A DNA stretch of 64,000 bases from Rhodococcus tibetensis (GCF_024438035.1 NZ_JANFQF010000019.1:1-64000), one strand, 5' to 3'; shown: positions 26,608 to 35,854, numbered from the stretch's first letter. Program-made: numbers and translations. Notes: generated from the letters alone by a model not told the origin.

Positions 26608-26643
26608 GCCGTAGCCCGCACAGCGAACTGTGCGGGCTACGGC
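26608..26643. terminator. Bidirectional hairpin terminator
   Basis: GCCGTAGCCCGCACAG (26608-26623) and CTGTGCGGGCTACGGC (26628-26643) form a perfect 16-bp stem with the tetraloop CGAA. It stands between the convergent M13 peptidase and L,D-transpeptidase genes and can serve both. Confidence 0.85.
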
Positions 26644-26669
26644 AGTGGTGTTCTTTGAAGGGATCAGAT

Positions 26670-27581
26670 TCAGCGGTTCCAGTCGCCCAGACCGTCGGAG
26701 CCGCTGAGCACGCCACCGGCGGTGTTCTGCACGACCACCGCGTCGCCCTTCTTCGAGTTCTCGTAGAACCACTTGGCGTTCTCGGTGCTCACGTTGAGGC
26801 ACCCGTGGCTGACGTTGGTGTTGCCCTGCGCGTCCAACGACCACGGCGCGGCATGGACGAAGATGCCGCTGTACGACATGCGTGTCGCGTACTCGACGTA
26901 GGTGCGGTACCCCTCCTCGGAGTCGATCGGCACCCCGTACGTGGACGAATCCATGTACATGTCGCGGAACTTCTCGCCGATGATGTAGGTGCCGTTCGGG
27001 GTCTCGTGATCCGGCTTGCCCATCGAGGTCGGCATGGTCTTGACCACCTCACCGTTGCGGGTGATCGTGATCTGCTTGGTGTTGTCGTCGGCGGTCGCGA
27101 CCAGGGCGTCGCCGATGGTGAACGTCGAATGCGCATCTCCGGCGTCGACGGTGACCTGCGTGTTCGCCGGCCAGAACTCGGCAGGCTTCCAGCGCACCTG
27201 GCTGTCGTTGATCCAGTAGAAACCACCGTCGACGGGCTGGCTGGTGGTGACCTTGATAGCGCGCTCGGCCGCGGCGCGGTCACCGATCGCCTCGTTGAAC
27301 CGGATAATCACTGGCTGCGCGACACCCACGACTTCACCCTCACCGGGATTGAGGGACGGGGCAGAGAAGTTCGCAGGCGCAGGCGCGGGCTCGGGCAGCG
27401 GGAGCTGCGGTGCGCTGGGCAGGCCGGGAAGGGTGGGAATCTCCGGTCCACCGGGGAACAGCGGAACGGCCTGAGCGGGCCCGACCAGCGCCGTTCCGGA
27501 AACCACCACTCCGGCCACTGCGACGGCGACGCGCGATGACCAGCGCTTGTTCCGCGAAGTACAGATTCCTGTCTTGCCCAT
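26670..27581 (-). CDS. L,D-transpeptidase (YkuD domain)
   Basis: A 303-residue secreted enzyme that makes 3-3 cross-links in peptidoglycan. Signal peptide about 1-35 ([25 protein letters not shown] core), a Pro/Ala-rich linker, an immunoglobulin-like domain (about 75-165) and a C-terminal YkuD domain with HGCLNV containing catalytic Cys261. The layout matches the Ldt enzymes of mycobacteria and Rhodococcus. I chose ATG 27579-27581 because it starts the signal peptide; the upstream extension to 27728 is not signal-like. Confidence 0.9.
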   Translation of the reverse strand: MGKTGICTSRNKRWSSRVAVAVAGVVVSGTALVGPAQAVPLFPGGPEIPTLPGLPSAPQLPLPEPAPAPANFSAPSLNPGEGEVVGVAQPVIIRFNEAIGDRAAAERAIKVTTSQPVDGGFYWINDSQVRWKPAEFWPANTQVTVDAGDAHSTFTIGDALVATADDNTKQITITRNGEVVKTMPTSMGKPDHETPNGTYIIGEKFRDMYMDSSTYGVPIDSEEGYRTYVEYATRMSYSGIFVHAAPWSLDAQGNTNVSHGCLNVSTENAKWFYENSKKGDAVVVQNTAGGVLSGSDGLGDWNR

Positions 27582-27752
27582 ATGACCACTCTCGTTCGAC
27601 GACGTGTATTGACGCGCGTCCCCGACGGACCTCACAAATCGCGCACTGCCATTAACACACATCATCCGGCGCCGAGCAATTTGCTCGCAATCGTTGCCGC
27701 TCCGAGCCCTGCGAGTACGTGTTATCACTAGGTGGTCAAGAAGTGCTCACGG

Positions 27753-29432
27753 TCAGGTGTCGGCACGCGCAGCGGCCAGCATGCTCTCGATGGTGACGAG
27801 CTTGGTTCGGGCCCTCCCGGCGGCCCGTCCCCCGGCGCGCTCGGTCTTGTCGATACGCTGCCAACCCTGGTAGTCGATCGCGTCGGGCGCACGTTCGGCA
27901 ATCAACCGATCGAGGGCGTCCCGGTCCTCGGGCGCGTCGAGCCGACCCGCCGAGAAATCATCGATCACCATGTGGACGGTCTCTGCCGAGCAGTACTTGT
28001 TGGTGCCGATCACGCCTGTCGGACCCCGCTTGATCCATCCCGCCACGTACACACCGGGTACCGGCGTACCGGTCTCCGGGTCGATCACTCGGCCGTTCTC
28101 GTTGGGGATGACGCCGCGGCGGTCGTCGAACGGGAGGCCGGCCACCGGACGCCCGCGATACCCGATTGATCGCAGGATAAGTCCGGTGTCGACTGTCTCG
28201 ATGACATCCGACGGTTTGGCACCGAGCACCCCGGAGGCATCCGCGACCATCTCGTTCCGGGCGATCCGCACGGATTCGACGCGCCCGTCACCGAGGATTT
28301 CCACCGGTGAGGTGAGGAAGCGGAGCACGATGCGCTTGCGTGCGGGGTCGGCGGTGCGCTGGGCGAACTCCTCCACCTGCTTCACCTTCAGCTGAAGCGA
28401 CGGCTCCGCGTCCTCCCCGTCGACCAGAGCACGGCTGGCCGGATCCAGCACGGCCTCCTCGGGGTCGACGACGATGTCCACATTGGGCATCCGCCCCAGG
28501 GCCAGGAGTTCGGGGTTGGTGTATGCCGCCTGGGCAGGACCTCTGCGTCCGAGGATCACGACCTCCCGGATGTTGCTCGACCGCAGCGCTTCGAGCGCAT
28601 GGTCGGCCAGATCGGTGGTCGCCAGGACATCGGGGTCGGTGACCAGGATCCGGGCCACGTCGAGTGCCACATTGCCGTTGCCGACGATGACGGCGCGCTC
28701 GCCCGAGAGGTCGAAGGTGCGGTCGGCGTAGTCAGGGTGGCCGTTGTACCAGGCTACGAACTCGGTGGCCGCGTGGCTGCCCGGTAGATCCTCTCCGGGG
28801 ACGTCGAGTCTGCGGTCACCCGCAGCGCCCACCGCGTAGATCACGGCGTGGTGATGCCGGAGCAGTTCCTCGTGGGTGACGTCCTTGCCCACTTCCACGT
28901 TGAAGTGGCAATGCACGTTCCGCTTGGCCACTGCCGAACGGAACTGGTCGGTGACCCCCTTCGTGCCCGGATGGTCTGGGGCGACACCGGCCCGTACCAG
29001 CCCGTACGGGGTGGGTAGGCGGTCGAACATGTCGACCTCCATGCGCGGTTTGGCGGTCAGTTCCATCGCGGCGTAACAGGCCGCGGGCCCGGAACCGACG
29101 ATCGCGACGTGCAGCGTGCCGAGCGCCGCGTCGATCGACGGCAACTTCACCGGTTCCGGCCAGTCGGGGCCGATGGGGTGTTTGGTGTAGTACTGCGCGT
29201 TGATGTCGAGGTAGGGGGCATCGACTTCTTCGAGGTCGTTCTCGGCGTAGATGGCCTCGACCGGGCATTCCTCGACGCAGGCACCGCAGTCGATGCAGGT
29301 GTCCGGGTCGATGTACAGCATTTCCGTGGTCGCGAACGGTTTCTCGTCCGGAGTGGGATGGATGCAGTTGACCGGACAGACATCGACGCACGAGGCGTCG
29401 TTGCAGCACGGCTGCGTAATCACATAAGTCAC
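27753..29432 (-). CDS. fprB: Ferredoxin/ferredoxin-NADP reductase fusion
   Basis: 559 residues. The first 105 are a seven-iron or two-cluster ferredoxin domain with Cys in QPCCNDASCVDVCPVNC (3-23) and CIDCGACVEECP (46-57). The rest is an adrenodoxin-reductase-like flavoprotein with GSGPAA (113-118) for FAD and GNGNVALDVARIL for NADP. This is the layout of M. tuberculosis FprB. It moves electrons between NADPH and ferredoxin-dependent enzymes such as P450s. Start GTG 29430-29432 follows GGGGAGAG. No P450 lies in the window. Confidence 0.9.
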   Translation of the reverse strand: MTYVITQPCCNDASCVDVCPVNCIHPTPDEKPFATTEMLYIDPDTCIDCGACVEECPVEAIYAENDLEEVDAPYLDINAQYYTKHPIGPDWPEPVKLPSIDAALGTLHVAIVGSGPAACYAAMELTAKPRMEVDMFDRLPTPYGLVRAGVAPDHPGTKGVTDQFRSAVAKRNVHCHFNVEVGKDVTHEELLRHHHAVIYAVGAAGDRRLDVPGEDLPGSHAATEFVAWYNGHPDYADRTFDLSGERAVIVGNGNVALDVARILVTDPDVLATTDLADHALEALRSSNIREVVILGRRGPAQAAYTNPELLALGRMPNVDIVVDPEEAVLDPASRALVDGEDAEPSLQLKVKQVEEFAQRTADPARKRIVLRFLTSPVEILGDGRVESVRIARNEMVADASGVLGAKPSDVIETVDTGLILRSIGYRGRPVAGLPFDDRRGVIPNENGRVIDPETGTPVPGVYVAGWIKRGPTGVIGTNKYCSAETVHMVIDDFSAGRLDAPEDRDALDRLIAERAPDAIDYQGWQRIDKTERAGGRAAGRARTKLVTIESMLAAARADT

Positions 29433-29559
29433 GGCTCTCCCCTACCTGAGTACACGCAGTCCGATGTCGAATGGAAGCTCAGACTATAACGTGTTCCATT
29501 TTTGCGCGAGGATGTGACGAAGGGGACGTTCGCCCAGAACGCGTCCGTCCCCGATTTCG

Positions 29560-29781
29560 TCAGACCGCTCCGCCCGGCTCCAGGCGGAAGCCGACCTTGA
29601 GTGTCACCTGGAAGTGCGCCACCGCACCGTCCTCGATGTGGCCCCGTGTCGAGACGACCTCGAACCATTCGAGGTTGCGCACGGTCTCGTGGGCGCGCCC
29701 GATGGCGTTTCTGATTGCACCGTCGATGCTGTCTCCCGACGAACCCACGACCTCGACGACCCGGTACACGTGATCACTCAT
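29560..29781 (-). CDS. Dodecin
   Basis: A 73-residue flavin-storage protein with the dodecin pattern [29 protein letters not shown] and a final [10 protein letters not shown]. Twelve copies assemble into a hollow sphere holding flavin dimers. Of two adjacent ATGs, I use the second (29779-29781) because AAAGGA is six bases away; the other is three bases away. It is 14 bases downstream of the serine hydrolase gene on the same strand. Confidence 0.9.
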   Translation of the reverse strand: MSDHVYRVVEVVGSSGDSIDGAIRNAIGRAHETVRNLEWFEVVSTRGHIEDGAVAHFQVTLKVGFRLEPGGAV

Positions 29782-29798
29782 CATGATTCCTTTCGTGG

Positions 29799-31004
29799 TT
29801 ACTTGGCGTTGCGTACGAGCGCCTGCGCTTCGACCCCGAGCCGCGCAAGACGCAGATCACCGAGAGCGGTAAACGAACTGCCGAGCCGGTTGGTGACGAA
29901 GCCGAGGGACAATCCGCTGTCGAGGTCGGCGTAGGCCCCGGACCCACCGACGCCGTAGTGCCCGATCGCATTCCGTGGTTGTTCGCGGGACGCCAGGATG
30001 GGGCGGTGGTAGCCGAGCGACCACTGGGGCCGGATACCGAGGACGTAGTCGCGGTCCTTGGTCTGCACGGTCGACATCTGCTCGATGGTGGATCGGCCCA
30101 GGAAACGGCGCCCGTCGAGCACACCGCCGTTGGCGATGGCCCCGTACATGCGCGCGAGGGCGCGGGCGCTGAACACACCGTTCCACCCGGGCATCACGGC
30201 ACCGTGCACAGCGGGGTTGCGCACCAGCACGTCGAATCCGGTGGGCATGGCCGCCTCGGCGAGCCCACGCGTGGGTCCGACGCGGGAGAGGACTGTGGAC
30301 GTGAGCTCCCAGTTCAGTCCGGCGGGGTTGATGTGCGGAAACAGCTTCGCGATCCGGGGCCGGTGGTGTTCGGGGACCAGGTACCAGAAGTCGTCGATCC
30401 CGAGGGGACCGGCGATCTCCTCCTCGACTACCCGAACGAACGGCTCCGCCGCCACCCGCGCGACGAGTTCGGCCACCAACCACCCATACGTGACGGCGTG
30501 ATACCCGGGACCGCGGAGTCTGCGCGGGTCGGCCGGTGTCGAGGCGAGCGCGTGCACGACCGCGTCGTAGTCGAGGAGATCGAGCGGGCTGCGCATCAGA
30601 CCGCGCACTCGATGCAGTCCGGCGCGATGCGTGAGAAGTTCGCGAACCGTGATGACGTCCTTGCCCGCCGCACCGAATTCGGGCCAGTAGTCGGCCACCC
30701 TCGCGTCGTAGTCGATCAAGCCGCGTTCGGCGAGCCTGTGCACGACGGTGCTGGCCACCCCTTTACCTGTCGAGAACGACAAGGCGACGGTGTCGCGGTC
30801 CCAGCGGCGGTCGCGATCCGCCCAACCAGCCCAGATATCGAGTACCTTCTCGCCGCGGAAATACGCGGAGAGCGCACCACCGCCCTGGTGAGGCTGCCGG
30901 TACATCGCGAAGAAGCGGTCGGCGAGAGGAAGGAAACGAGGGTCGACATGCAACTCGGTCCGTGGCGCCGCCGCGGGCCGGGGACTTCGAACGCTGGTCG
31001 TCAT
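29799..31004 (-). CDS. Beta-lactamase-fold serine hydrolase (class C/EstB type)
   Basis: A 401-residue protein with the SxxK nucleophile S78-T-G-K81, a YxN-type tyrosine motif in VTYGWL, and a late GVGGSGAY replacing KTG. These features are typical of EstB-like esterases and uncharacterised class C relatives, not true beta-lactamases. ATG 31002-31004 has GGAGG six bases upstream, so the in-frame extension to 31049 is not used. No signal peptide is visible, so it is probably cytoplasmic. Substrate unknown. Confidence 0.85.
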   Translation of the reverse strand: MTTSVRSPRPAAAPRTELHVDPRFLPLADRFFAMYRQPHQGGGALSAYFRGEKVLDIWAGWADRDRRWDRDTVALSFSTGKGVASTVVHRLAERGLIDYDARVADYWPEFGAAGKDVITVRELLTHRAGLHRVRGLMRSPLDLLDYDAVVHALASTPADPRRLRGPGYHAVTYGWLVAELVARVAAEPFVRVVEEEIAGPLGIDDFWYLVPEHHRPRIAKLFPHINPAGLNWELTSTVLSRVGPTRGLAEAAMPTGFDVLVRNPAVHGAVMPGWNGVFSARALARMYGAIANGGVLDGRRFLGRSTIEQMSTVQTKDRDYVLGIRPQWSLGYHRPILASREQPRNAIGHYGVGGSGAYADLDSGLSLGFVTNRLGSSFTALGDLRLARLGVEAQALVRNAK

Positions 31005-31094
31005 CGACCACCTCCGATCTGCTACCGCTTCCCGCGGCAGATGCGTCAACCCATTGTGACTATCGTCACCATACGATGCCGACCGGGGGTGCGA

Positions 31095-31610
31095 TCAGGA
31101 AACCCGCCAGACCGTTATCCCATCGGTGAAACACGCCTGACCTGCAAGGAAATTGATCGCCAGCGCCGGACCGCCGGAGCACACCACGCCCCGCGCCGGG
31201 TCGGCGACGAGCGCCTGTCCACCCGGGCCGCTCAGCACCAACGCTGGGCCTGATTCGGCGACCGTCCCGATGGCGACGCTTTTCGGTCCGACCGCGATCG
31301 CGGCGACAGCTCCACGGCGAGCTTCGGCAGCGCCGACGCCCCCGCCGACACCGGCGCCGAACGCCGCACCAGCCTCAGCGGCGTCGGCGAAACCGACACC
31401 ATCGGTACCGAGCGACGCCGAGTTGCTACTCGGATCGGACTTCGCGCCGCAGGCAGTGCGGTCGACGACCGAGGTGGCGTCGCGGCCCGGTGGCGACACG
31501 CAGGACAGCGACCCGGCCGACGCAATGGCCGGCGTAATCATCAGCGATCCGAGTGCCGTGGCAACGACACCGAGAACGAGTCCGGCAGCACCGGCTGTCG
31601 AACGCTCCAT
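31095..31610 (-). CDS. Secreted Gly/Ala-rich protein (DUF6764-like)
   Basis: 171 residues with a signal peptide (about 1-32, cleavage after AIASA) and a mature part very rich in Gly, Ala and Val. Four cysteines (37, 54, 143, 158) could form two disulfides. The composition and size match DUF6764 proteins of Rhodococcus and Nocardia, of unknown function. It lies 91 bases upstream of the serine hydrolase gene on the same strand. Confidence 0.68.
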   Translation of the reverse strand: MERSTAGAAGLVLGVVATALGSLMITPAIASAGSLSCVSPPGRDATSVVDRTACGAKSDPSSNSASLGTDGVGFADAAEAGAAFGAGVGGGVGAAEARRGAVAAIAVGPKSVAIGTVAESGPALVLSGPGGQALVADPARGVVCSGGPALAINFLAGQACFTDGITVWRVS

Positions 31611-31666
31611 GAAGACCTCCCCATGTTCGGACGCGACTCGTCCGCCCGAGCGTACGTCAGCTGTGC

Positions 31667-32695
31667 CTACTTTCGGTCTCGGTCCCGACTCGGTTGCACT
31701 CGCTTCGGCTCGCCCGGCATCTTGGGATAGTTGGGCGGATACGGGAGATCGCCCAGACCGTTCGCGGCGTCCCGGTCTGCCATGTCGAGCAGGACGTCGA
31801 GCGACTGCTCCACGTCACGGATGGTCGCCATGGGGTCTCCACGCTTGTCGAGCAGGGCGGGCACGGTGGCGATGGTGAAGTCGTCAGGGTCGACGTCGAC
31901 GAGTTCCGCCCAGGTCACCGGCGTCGACACCGTCGCGATAGGAGTCTTGCGGGCGGAGTACGCGGAGGCGATGGTCTTGTCGCGCGCATTCTGGTTGAAG
32001 TCGAGGAAGATCCGTTCGCCGCGTTCCTCCTTCCACCACGACGTGGTGGCCCGGTCACCGCTGCGCCGCTCGATCTCCCGCGCGAGGGCGATGCCCGCCC
32101 GGCGCACCTCCACGAAGTCCGACCGCTGCGCGATGCTCAAGTAGATGTGCAGGCCACGACCACCCGACGTCTTCGGGAAGCCGACCAGGCCGAGCTCGTC
32201 CAGCAGGGGCTGCACGACGTCGAGAGCCACCGCACGGGCATCGTCGAAGCCGGTGCCAGGCTGCGGGTCCAGGTCGATTCGCAGCTCGTCGGGATGGTCG
32301 ACGTCGGGGCAGCGGACCGCCCACGGGTGGAAGGTGATGTTGCCGAGGTTCGCCGCCCACACGATGTCGGGTGCGCTGCGGACGCGGAGCACGTCGGCCG
32401 TCCGTCCCGACGGGAAGGTCACCTCGCAGGAGCCGACGTGCTCCGGGCGCTTGGCCGGCACCCGTTTCTGGTAGATCTCCTCGCCCTCGACCCCGTCGGG
32501 GAACCGTTGCAGATGCGTCGGACGGTCCCGCAGCGCGTCCAGCAGGGCCCCGTGCAAGGCGACGGACCGGTAGTACTCCACCAGGTGTCGTTTGGTGCCG
32601 CCGTCCGCACCGAGTTTCGGGTAGTAGATCTTGTCGGGGTTCGACAGGCGAACGGCAACGCCGTCCACGTCGAGTTCGACGGCCGGGCTCGCCAT
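31667..32695 (-). CDS. LigD-type DNA/RNA polymerase (PolD) domain protein
   Basis: A stand-alone 342-residue archaeo-eukaryotic-primase-type polymerase, equivalent to the N-terminal or polymerase domain of LigD. Catalytic acids are in DLDPQPG (Asp141, Asp143), with a later Asp in FLDFNQNARDKT. It also has the PKTSGGRGLH nucleotide-binding block. Such enzymes add ribonucleotides and fill gaps during end joining and base-excision repair. Its ATG directly abuts the ligase stop (no bases between), so the two are an operon like the M. tuberculosis Rv3730c and ligC pair. Confidence 0.88.
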   Translation of the reverse strand: MASPAVELDVDGVAVRLSNPDKIYYPKLGADGGTKRHLVEYYRSVALHGALLDALRDRPTHLQRFPDGVEGEEIYQKRVPAKRPEHVGSCEVTFPSGRTADVLRVRSAPDIVWAANLGNITFHPWAVRCPDVDHPDELRIDLDPQPGTGFDDARAVALDVVQPLLDELGLVGFPKTSGGRGLHIYLSIAQRSDFVEVRRAGIALAREIERRSGDRATTSWWKEERGERIFLDFNQNARDKTIASAYSARKTPIATVSTPVTWAELVDVDPDDFTIATVPALLDKRGDPMATIRDVEQSLDVLLDMADRDAANGLGDLPYPPNYPKMPGEPKRVQPSRDRDRK

Positions 32696-33739
32696 CTAGG
32701 AACCTCCGGCCAGCACGTCGGCAAGGTCGTATCGCACCGGTACCTCCAGTTGTTCGAATGTGCACTCGTCGGGCATCCGGTCCGGCCGCCAGCGCAGGAA
32801 CCGTGCGGCGTGCCGGAAGCGTGCCCCTTCCATCTGGTCGTACGCCACCTCCACCACCCGTTCAGGTCGTAGTGGCACCCACGTGCGGTCGTTACCAGAC
32901 CGCCAGCGGGTGGGCTCTCCCTCGGCGACGACGTCGTCACCGACGCGCAGTTCGTCCAACTCGGCGAGCAGTTCGATCCGCCGCGCCGAGGTGAAGGCCG
33001 ATGCACCACCCACCATCGACAACTGGTCACCTTCGTAGAGCCCCAGAAGCATCGACCCGATTCCGGGCTGGCTCTTGTGTGGCCGGTAGCCGATGACGAC
33101 GCAGTCCGCGGTGCGGGCGTGCTTCACCTTCACCATTTCACGCTTGTTCGGCAGGTACGGGCCGGCGAGCTTCTTCGCAACCACTCCGTCGAGGCCGGCG
33201 CCCTCGAATGTCTGAAACCACTCGGTGGCCCGCTCACTCGACTCCGTGGCCGCTGTGACATGGCAACTCGGGCCGCCGCCGACCGCGCCGACCAGTTCCT
33301 CCCGGCGGATCGAGAAGTCTTCCCGACTGAGGTCGCGATCACCCAGGGCCAGCAGGTCGAAGGCGATGAGTTGCGCCGGGGTCCGCTCCGACAACAAGGT
33401 CACTCGGCTCTCCGCCGGATGAATGCGCTCCGACAGCGACTCCCAGTCGAGCCGCGTGTGGCCGTCGACAGTGCGGGGCACCACCAGTTCGCCGTCCAGC
33501 ACGCAGCGCTCCGGGAGTTCCGCGACGGCGGCCCGGACCATCTCGGGAAAGTACCTGGCCAGGTCTTTTCCGCCGCGGGAGCCGAGCACCACTTCGTCAC
33601 CGTCCCGGAAGACGAGGGCCCGGAAACCGTCCCACTTGGGCTCGTACGACCAGGCGAGCCCCGACTCCGGTTGCGTCGGAACGGACGACGCGGACTTCGC
33701 GAGCATCGGTTGCAGAGGAGGCATCACGGGGAGATCCAC
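32696..33739 (-). CDS. ligC: ATP-dependent DNA ligase
   Basis: A 347-residue ligase with the adenylation motif EPKWDGFRA (Lys35), motif III-like DGELVV and motif V KVKHARTAD, followed by an OB-fold. Size and order match LigC rather than the multi-domain LigD. It seals nicks after polymerase gap filling. The start is GTG 33739; ATG 33724 is an alternative. No Ku gene lies in the window. Confidence 0.9.
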   Translation of the reverse strand: MDLPVMPPLQPMLAKSASSVPTQPESGLAWSYEPKWDGFRALVFRDGDEVVLGSRGGKDLARYFPEMVRAAVAELPERCVLDGELVVPRTVDGHTRLDWESLSERIHPAESRVTLLSERTPAQLIAFDLLALGDRDLSREDFSIRREELVGAVGGGPSCHVTAATESSERATEWFQTFEGAGLDGVVAKKLAGPYLPNKREMVKVKHARTADCVVIGYRPHKSQPGIGSMLLGLYEGDQLSMVGGASAFTSARRIELLAELDELRVGDDVVAEGEPTRWRSGNDRTWVPLRPERVVEVAYDQMEGARFRHAARFLRWRPDRMPDECTFEQLEVPVRYDLADVLAGGS

Positions 33740-33767
33740 ACGTCCATAGTGTCATCACGATTGGTAA

Positions 33768-33780
33768 ATCGGTGACCGAT
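33768..33780. promoter_or_regulatory. Palindrome upstream of ligC
   Basis: ATCGGTGACCGAT is a perfect palindrome (six-base arms around one G), 29 bases upstream of the ligC start in the divergent region. It could be an operator for ligC. No regulator is identified. Confidence 0.35.
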
Positions 33781-33819
33781 GTAATCAAATAATGCGCGAC
33801 ACGGCATTTGCCGTGGAAC

Positions 33820-33924
33820 CGGGGTGGCAAGGGGTCATCCGGAAATTTCGGTGGCACCGCTATCCAGGAAGACGGGGTGGCACCGCCATCCAGGCAAACG
33901 GGGTGGCGCAGCCATCCAGAACGA
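33820..33924. repeat. Imperfect 26-bp tandem repeat upstream of the LppU-like gene
   Basis: About four units start with CGGGGTGGC or CGGTGGC and contain CCATCCAG; starts are at 33820, 33849, 33873 and 33899. The middle two are close matches, the outer two more diverged or of different length (29, 24, 26, 26). They lie just before the lipoprotein start at 33937. Confidence 0.7.
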
Positions 33925-33936
33925 GGTGGGGTTGAC

Positions 33937-34527
33937 ATGGCAGGTCTGGTTCGGCGGGTGTGTACCGCGGTCGTCACACTGTCGGCGACGGCAATTCTCG
34001 TCGCAGGGTGCGGTTCGGAGGTCACCCCCACGGCAGTCCCGGAGTCGGGGGCCTCGGCCACGACCACCAAGTCGACGACCGTGATCGACGGACAGGAAGG
34101 TGTGGACGCCGGCGGGGACGTCGACTTCGAGGTGGCGATCGGCGAGTGCGTGAAGCTCGGTGGCACGATCACCGACGCCGAGATCGACAAGGCAGAATGC
34201 GGTAGCCCCGAGTCGAACTACAAGGTGATTGCCAAGGCGGAGCAGAACAGCCAGTGCATCAGCGACGCCGACTCGTACTACTACGAGACCCTCGGCGGCG
34301 TCGAGCAGGGCGCGATCTGCCTCGACGTCGACTGGGTCATCGGCGGATGCATGGACGTCGGCGGTGAGGATCCGAAGCGCATCGAGTGCACCGACCCCAC
34401 CGCCGTCGACGGGGTCAAGGTGACGGAGATCGTGCAGGGAGCCACGTCCGTCGATTCGTGCAACACGTCCTCCAATGGGTACGAGTACCCCGAGCGCAAG
34501 TTCGTCGTCTGTGTCGACGAAATCTGA
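33937..34527 (+). CDS. LppU-like lipoprotein
   Basis: 196 residues with a lipobox ending in LVAGC (about residue 25) after a short signal peptide. A Thr/Ser-rich linker follows, then a domain with eight cysteines, suggesting four disulfides. Spacing and the terminal KFVVCVDEI resemble LppU/DUF3558-adjacent mycobacterial lipoproteins of unknown role. I chose ATG 33937 over an upstream frame through the tandem repeats because only this start gives a signal peptide. The stop lies inside the first copy of a 31-bp repeat. Confidence 0.72.
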   Translation: MAGLVRRVCTAVVTLSATAILVAGCGSEVTPTAVPESGASATTTKSTTVIDGQEGVDAGGDVDFEVAIGECVKLGGTITDAEIDKAECGSPESNYKVIAKAEQNSQCISDADSYYYETLGGVEQGAICLDVDWVIGGCMDVGGEDPKRIECTDPTAVDGVKVTEIVQGATSVDSCNTSSNGYEYPERKFVVCVDEI

Positions 34528-34590
34528 CAGCCCGAGGCTGCGGGTCGACGAACTCTGACAGCCCGAGGCTGCGGGTCGACGAACTCTGAC
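34513..34590 (+). repeat. 31-bp direct repeat across the end of the lipoprotein gene
   Basis: Copies at 34513-34543 and 34544-34574, then a 16-base partial copy at 34575-34590. The unit begins GTCGACGAA and holds CTGACAGCCCGAGGCTGCGG. The first copy differs at one base (AAT in place of ACT). It contains the last codons and the stop of the lipoprotein gene, so each repeat carries a copy of the gene's tail. Confidence 0.88.
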
Positions 34591-34601
34591 GACAGACGAT
34601 C

Positions 34602-34633
34602 AGGTCGGCTGCGGGTTCACCCCGCAGCCGACC
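34602..34633. terminator. Bidirectional hairpin terminator
   Basis: AGGTCGGCTGCGGG (34602-34615) and CCCGCAGCCGACCT (34620-34633) form a perfect 14-bp stem with loop TTCA. It lies between the convergent lipoprotein and corA genes, five bases from the corA stop. Confidence 0.8.
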
Positions 34634-34637
34634 TCGC

Positions 34638-35768
34638 TCACAACCAGCCGCGCCGTTTGAAGATGGTGTACAGGCCCGCGCAGGTGAGCATCATCAGCGA
34701 CAGCGCGAACGGATAGCCGCCCACCCAGTGCAATTCGGGCATGTGGTCGAAGTTCATGCCGTACACCGTCCCGATGAGGGTGGGGGCGAAGAGGATTGCC
34801 GCCCACGCCGACACTTTCTTGATTTCTTCGTTCTGCGCGTAGCTCGCCTGCGTGAGGTTCCGCATCTCCTCGTTCTGTTCCTGCGACACCAGCGTTGCGT
34901 TGACGGTGAGGATGTTGCCGAGTAACTGACGGAAACCGTCGGCGCGCTCCACGACGACCGTCGCATGGTCGGTGACGTCGCGGAGATACCGCTGCAGTTC
35001 CTCGTCGGTGTTGTACTTTTCGAACCCGGCAGACAGCCCGCGCAGCATTCCGAGCAGTGGCCTTGTGGCCCTCTGGAACTCGATCACCTCGCGGGTGAGT
35101 TCGTAGATTCGCCGTGACACACCGGGTTCACCGCTGAACACCTCGGTTTCGATTTCGTCGATGTCGTTCTGCAGTCCCGACACCACCGGGGCATAGCCGT
35201 CGACCACCGCGTCGAGGATCGCGTACAGGACCGCCTCCGGCCCCAGCTTCAGCAGGTCGGGGTTTCCTTCCATCCTCCGGCGCACCGCCGACAGGTCGGG
35301 TGACTCACTGTGCCGGACGGTGAGCACGAATGTCGGCCCGCAGAAGACGTGCAGCTCACCGAATTCGACACGCTCGGTCTCGTCGCAGTACCGCGCGGCC
35401 CGCAGCACCACAAACAACGTGTCGCCGTATCGTTCGAGCTTGGGGCGCTGGTGCGCGACGATCGCGTCCTCGACCGCCAGCTCGTGCAGATCGAATTGTT
35501 CTGCGGCGGCATACAACTGGGCGTCGTTGGGTCGGTACATGCCGATCCATGCCATCGACGACGCGTCCGGCAGGCTGCCCAGCGCCTCCGACAGCGTGGC
35601 CGGTGCGGCGATCTTCTTCCCGCCGCGGTACACGGCGCTGTTGACCACAGTTTCTTCGGCCGGCGTCGGTTCGGGGGCGCGACGCGGGGTCACGTGACCG
35701 GTTTCCGCGTCGGACAGACCGGCGGAACGGCTGGGCCGGAGGGAACGAATGGGACGCAATTGTGGCAT
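34638..35768 (-). CDS. corA: CorA magnesium/cobalt channel
   Basis: A 376-residue CorA protein: cytoplasmic alpha/beta domain, long helices, then two membrane helices at the C terminus. The loop signature YGMNFDHMPEL (GMN motif) sits between them, and the protein ends with a basic FKRRGWL tail. It forms pentamers that take up Mg2+ down the potential. ATG 35766-35768 is preferred, although the ribosome site is weak; a GTG at 35816 extends it by 16 residues. A paired palindrome lies 55-86 bases upstream. Confidence 0.9.
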   Translation of the reverse strand: MPQLRPIRSLRPSRSAGLSDAETGHVTPRRAPEPTPAEETVVNSAVYRGGKKIAAPATLSEALGSLPDASSMAWIGMYRPNDAQLYAAAEQFDLHELAVEDAIVAHQRPKLERYGDTLFVVLRAARYCDETERVEFGELHVFCGPTFVLTVRHSESPDLSAVRRRMEGNPDLLKLGPEAVLYAILDAVVDGYAPVVSGLQNDIDEIETEVFSGEPGVSRRIYELTREVIEFQRATRPLLGMLRGLSAGFEKYNTDEELQRYLRDVTDHATVVVERADGFRQLLGNILTVNATLVSQEQNEEMRNLTQASYAQNEEIKKVSAWAAILFAPTLIGTVYGMNFDHMPELHWVGGYPFALSLMMLTCAGLYTIFKRRGWL

Positions 35769-35822
35769 GGCACTGGTCTTTCGAGGAAGGATATGCAGCG
35801 CGGCAAATGGACACACGACTGT

Positions 35823-35854
35823 GAAACCGTTTCCGGCAGAAATGAAACGGTTTC
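35823..35854. promoter_or_regulatory. Paired GAAACNGTTTC palindromes upstream of corA
   Basis: GAAACCGTTTC (35823-35833) and GAAACGGTTTC (35844-35854). Each is itself a palindrome around one base, and the second is the reverse complement of the first. Centres are 21 bp apart, about two helical turns. Together they also form an 11-bp inverted repeat with a 10-base loop, so an RNA hairpin is the alternative reading. Confidence 0.6.
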
